Source: Butyricimonas faecihominis | GTDB lineage: Bacteria; Bacteroidota; Bacteroidia; Bacteroidales; Marinifilaceae | Length of the DNA: 64,000 nucleotides | Assembly (NCBI RefSeq): GCF_033096445.1 | Contig: NZ_AP028155.1 | Coordinates: 2,051,880 to 2,115,879 of the forward strand | Reading direction: 5' to 3' | In this document: positions 62,165 to 64,000 of the stretch, one piece after another | Layout of the letters: the number at the start of each line of letters is the position of its first letter | How positions within the stretch are numbered: the stretch's first letter is position 1 | Program-made: the position numbers and the translations under genes | The notes under the pieces: generated by a model | Told to the model about the DNA's origin: nothing | The model's input: only the letters and a program-made list of their open reading frames with translations | The model's database searches: none

Positions 62165-63220
62165 CTAGTGAAAAGATTGATAGGCAACACCGTTTGCCGC
62201 ACAAAAAAGTTCAACTAGCTTTTTCATGTACAAACGTCGTTGAATACATTTTTCACTATACTCTACACCCGCGAAAAGATTCTTGAACTCTTCATCCGAA
62301 AAGGCGTAAACAGAGGCAATATAATTCATCGCATCACAAGATTTCTCCAGAGCTTTTCGATGCACGATCCACCTGCTACTATCTTTAGGATCTATTTCAC
62401 ACCACTCGGTATCTCCCCATTCCAGGAATCCCATACGCCAGTAATCCCATAACTCCGCACCGAAATACCAATCCGCATTCAAATCCATCTCCTCCCCGGT
62501 ATCGATCATTCTATAAAATTTATAATCATGCAAATTATATAATGTTCGTGATTTTTTAGGTAAATCCGAATTTGTCATCTTATAAAAGACTGTCAAAGAA
62601 TCCGAACAGTGACTGTTTAACCAATTATACACTTTAGAACTCAACACCATTCCCGCCCAAAATTTCAACGTGGGTTCATCCATGTTTTTTATATCAGCCA
62701 ATTTACCCACGGGCGTTGTTTCAATCGATTCCTCAAAGACCCAAGCCGTTTTTCCTCCTTCTCTTATCGTATCACCGCCATAATCCTCCGTTAACAGGCT
62801 ATCCACTAACAACAAAGATCTTATCCGATATTTACCGGAAGGGGGCAAACTAGGCAATACCCATTTCTCTATCGCATAGGCTGCTTTCAACATGGCAGCC
62901 GTATCTTGTGATAAAACAAAACGAATATCTTTGGACACAGAACTATAAATAAGATATTTTTCACTTACCGTCTCATAGAACTTTACCGGATTACCGCCAG
63001 CATCAACCCCGTCTTCCGCGTATCCCAACGTATCGTTAACAAAAATTGAAACTCCCGTCTCTTCATATATTTCATGAAGTAAATGCCCCAGTTCTCCCGG
63101 TTTGTCCTGTATGGCAAACCAATCTATAACGGTACTTGCATCCAGTTTTATATCTTCCTTGTTACAAGAAGTCAATAACGTGAAGACGCATATACTATAT
63201 AATAAATAACTTTTCCACAT
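62165..63220 (-). CDS. SusD-linked lipoprotein of unknown function
   Basis: 351 residues, lipobox LLTSCNKED near residue 19. After the lipid anchor come HEIYEETGVSIFVNDTLGY, an Ala-rich helical part (SQDTAAMLKAAYAIEKWVLP) and KYRIRSLLLVDSLL, then a Trp-rich helical second half. The general layout recalls lipoproteins of SusCD loci described as zinc metallohydrolases, but no HExxH motif is present, so a catalytic role is not supported. It starts 23 bp after the SusD stop codon. Confidence 0.5.
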   Translation of the reverse strand: MWKSYLLYSICVFTLLTSCNKEDIKLDASTVIDWFAIQDKPGELGHLLHEIYEETGVSIFVNDTLGYAEDGVDAGGNPVKFYETVSEKYLIYSSVSKDIRFVLSQDTAAMLKAAYAIEKWVLPSLPPSGKYRIRSLLLVDSLLTEDYGGDTIREGGKTAWVFEESIETTPVGKLADIKNMDEPTLKFWAGMVLSSKVYNWLNSHCSDSLTVFYKMTNSDLPKKSRTLYNLHDYKFYRMIDTGEEMDLNADWYFGAELWDYWRMGFLEWGDTEWCEIDPKDSSRWIVHRKALEKSCDAMNYIASVYAFSDEEFKNLFAGVEYSEKCIQRRLYMKKLVELFCAANGVAYQSFH

Positions 63221-63243
63221 ATAATTACCTTTTTAATACTCAA

Positions 63244-64000
63244 TTATTCTAATTCCCGATCCACTCGTTGAGGATTATCCACCAAATTACCCTGGTTATA
63301 CACGATCTCGTAACCGGGAATGGGTAGTACCCAAGCCGGGTCTTCGCCATACGGTTTTAACACGTAATCCCCTTCCAACTTACCTTTTATGTCATAAGCC
63401 GTATGTCTTATGGATTTTTTCTCCGGATATTTGGGAGACACCGCGTACCTGCGCAAATCAAACCATCGGTGAGCCTCAAAACAAAGTTCACGGCGTCGTT
63501 CATCCCGGATAAATGAAACCAAATCTTTTCCGCTCAAACCGTCCACATCGGGGATTCCACCTTCAAAACGATTATGCAACAAGGTTTTAATCGTCTGTAT
63601 CGCCTCCACTTTATCCAACATGGCTTCGGCTTCCGCCTTGTTCAAATATAACTCTACGCTTCGAATCGCGAAACAATCGTACACCTTCTCCCCCACTTTT
63701 GACACCCTGTATTGCTCGTCCCCATTATCCTCAAAAAAAGCATTCAGTCTCAAGTCTTTAATTACTTGGTCATCAAAACTATTATATAAAGAGATCAATT
63801 CTTCAGAACAACTAAAAGAACATATGGTAAAATAAGAGATATTTTTGTAGAATACATTAGTTGCACTGTATCCTTGGGTAAATATTATTTCCGGATTTTC
63901 AACATCTAATATATACCGATTCTCCTCCCTTCCCGGAAATGAATTTAAATCCATTAATTCCACATTTCCCAAATTCAATGCCTTTTGGCATTCATCCAAC
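63244..64000 (-). CDS. SusD/RagB-family lipoprotein, 5' end outside window
   Basis: Only the C-terminal ~250 residues are visible; the frame is open at the window edge. RDERRRELCFEAHRWFDLRRY and the closing VLPIPGYEIVYNQGNLVDNPQR are diagnostic of the SusD C-terminus. A SusC gene should lie further along on the same strand, beyond the window. The gene heads a SusD - lipoprotein - thioredoxin run like the one at 20.5-24.9 kb. Confidence 0.92.
   Translation of the reverse strand, partial: LDECQKALNLGNVELMDLNSFPGREENRYILDVENPEIIFTQGYSATNVFYKNISYFTICSFSCSEELISLYNSFDDQVIKDLRLNAFFEDNGDEQYRVSKVGEKVYDCFAIRSVELYLNKAEAEAMLDKVEAIQTIKTLLHNRFEGGIPDVDGLSGKDLVSFIRDERRRELCFEAHRWFDLRRYAVSPKYPEKKSIRHTAYDIKGKLEGDYVLKPYGEDPAWVLPIPGYEIVYNQGNLVDNPQRVDRELE

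Noticed and set aside
62062-62286. A 74-codon plus-strand frame after the thioredoxin gene
   Set aside because: It overlaps a hairpin and then runs antisense to the lipoprotein gene; no supporting features.
1-64000. CRISPR array, tRNA, rRNA, integrase or insertion sequence
   Set aside because: No regularly spaced direct repeats, no cloverleaf candidates and no transposase or recombinase motifs were seen; the AT-rich spacers are too degenerate and irregular for CRISPR.

Overview
The window looks like a chromosomal segment of an anaerobic gut Bacteroidales bacterium, most likely Odoribacteraceae (Butyricimonas/Odoribacter-like). That placement is an inference from several things: SusC/SusD loci with ECF sigma, FecR, fasciclin-like and thioredoxin partners; a full Rnf complex; IorAB; HydG; a Porin_10-type porin; and Bacteroidetes-type promoters (TTTG, 19-21 bp, TAnnTTTG) upstream of many genes. 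No rRNA, tRNA, CRISPR array, integrase or intact insertion sequence was seen.

Layout. 1-3.9 kb: the tail of a YD-repeat-like protein, then era and der. 3.9-9.8 kb: rseC-like gene plus rnfBCDGEA, the ion-pumping ferredoxin:NAD+ oxidoreductase, with odd AT-rich spacers between the genes. 9.9-13.9 kb: a HAD phosphatase diverging from a CCA-type nucleotidyltransferase, then rsgA with a methyltransferase. 14.5-24.9 kb: an ECF sigma - (lone PD-(D/E)XK nuclease) - FecR - STN-SusC - SusD - fasciclin-like lipoprotein - coiled-coil lipoprotein - thioredoxin locus. 24.9-26.9 kb: a membrane-bound PP2C phosphatase. 27.1-30.2 kb: a possible 24-residue membrane peptide, iorAB, and a yjdJ/yjdI-like pair. 30.3-37.3 kb (minus strand): glnS-yitT, then a metallo-beta-lactamase-fold gene, mtnN, luxS and znuACB. 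37.4-41.8 kb: a porin, an MltF-like lytic transglycosylase and an unrecognised conserved gene. 41.9-45.6 kb: hydG, a YqeY-like gene, and a MATE transporter broken by one in-frame TAG.

46.2-57.5 kb is the most unusual part. Nine tightly packed plus-strand genes encode an MltC-like lytic transglycosylase; a cytoplasmic zinc-ribbon protein with a gingipain/caspase-like (C25) His-Cys pair; a zinc-ribbon/SPFH/coiled-coil protein; a small basic-tailed protein; a membrane-spanning zinc-finger/Sel1 protein; and four exported proteins of CsgG/FlgT-like, DUF6175-like and LPP20-like types. I read this as one envelope-spanning system: cytoplasmic zinc-ribbon scaffold and protease, an inner-membrane bridge, peptidoglycan opening, and an outer-membrane ring reminiscent of the Vibrio FlgO/FlgP/FlgT ring, in a genome with no visible flagellar genes. 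It is bounded upstream by hairpins and a 14-bp inverted repeat, and downstream by a large fold-back element.

57.8-64 kb: an MltD-like transglycosylase, a TGS/PRK-type nucleoside kinase, and on the minus strand the end of a second SusD - lipoprotein - thioredoxin locus that parallels the one at 20-25 kb. Together rnf, iorAB, the YjdI-like ferredoxin and hydG point to a ferredoxin-centred anaerobic energy metabolism. The mtnN-luxS pair handles S-adenosylhomocysteine detoxification and AI-2 production, apparently co-transcribed with zinc uptake.
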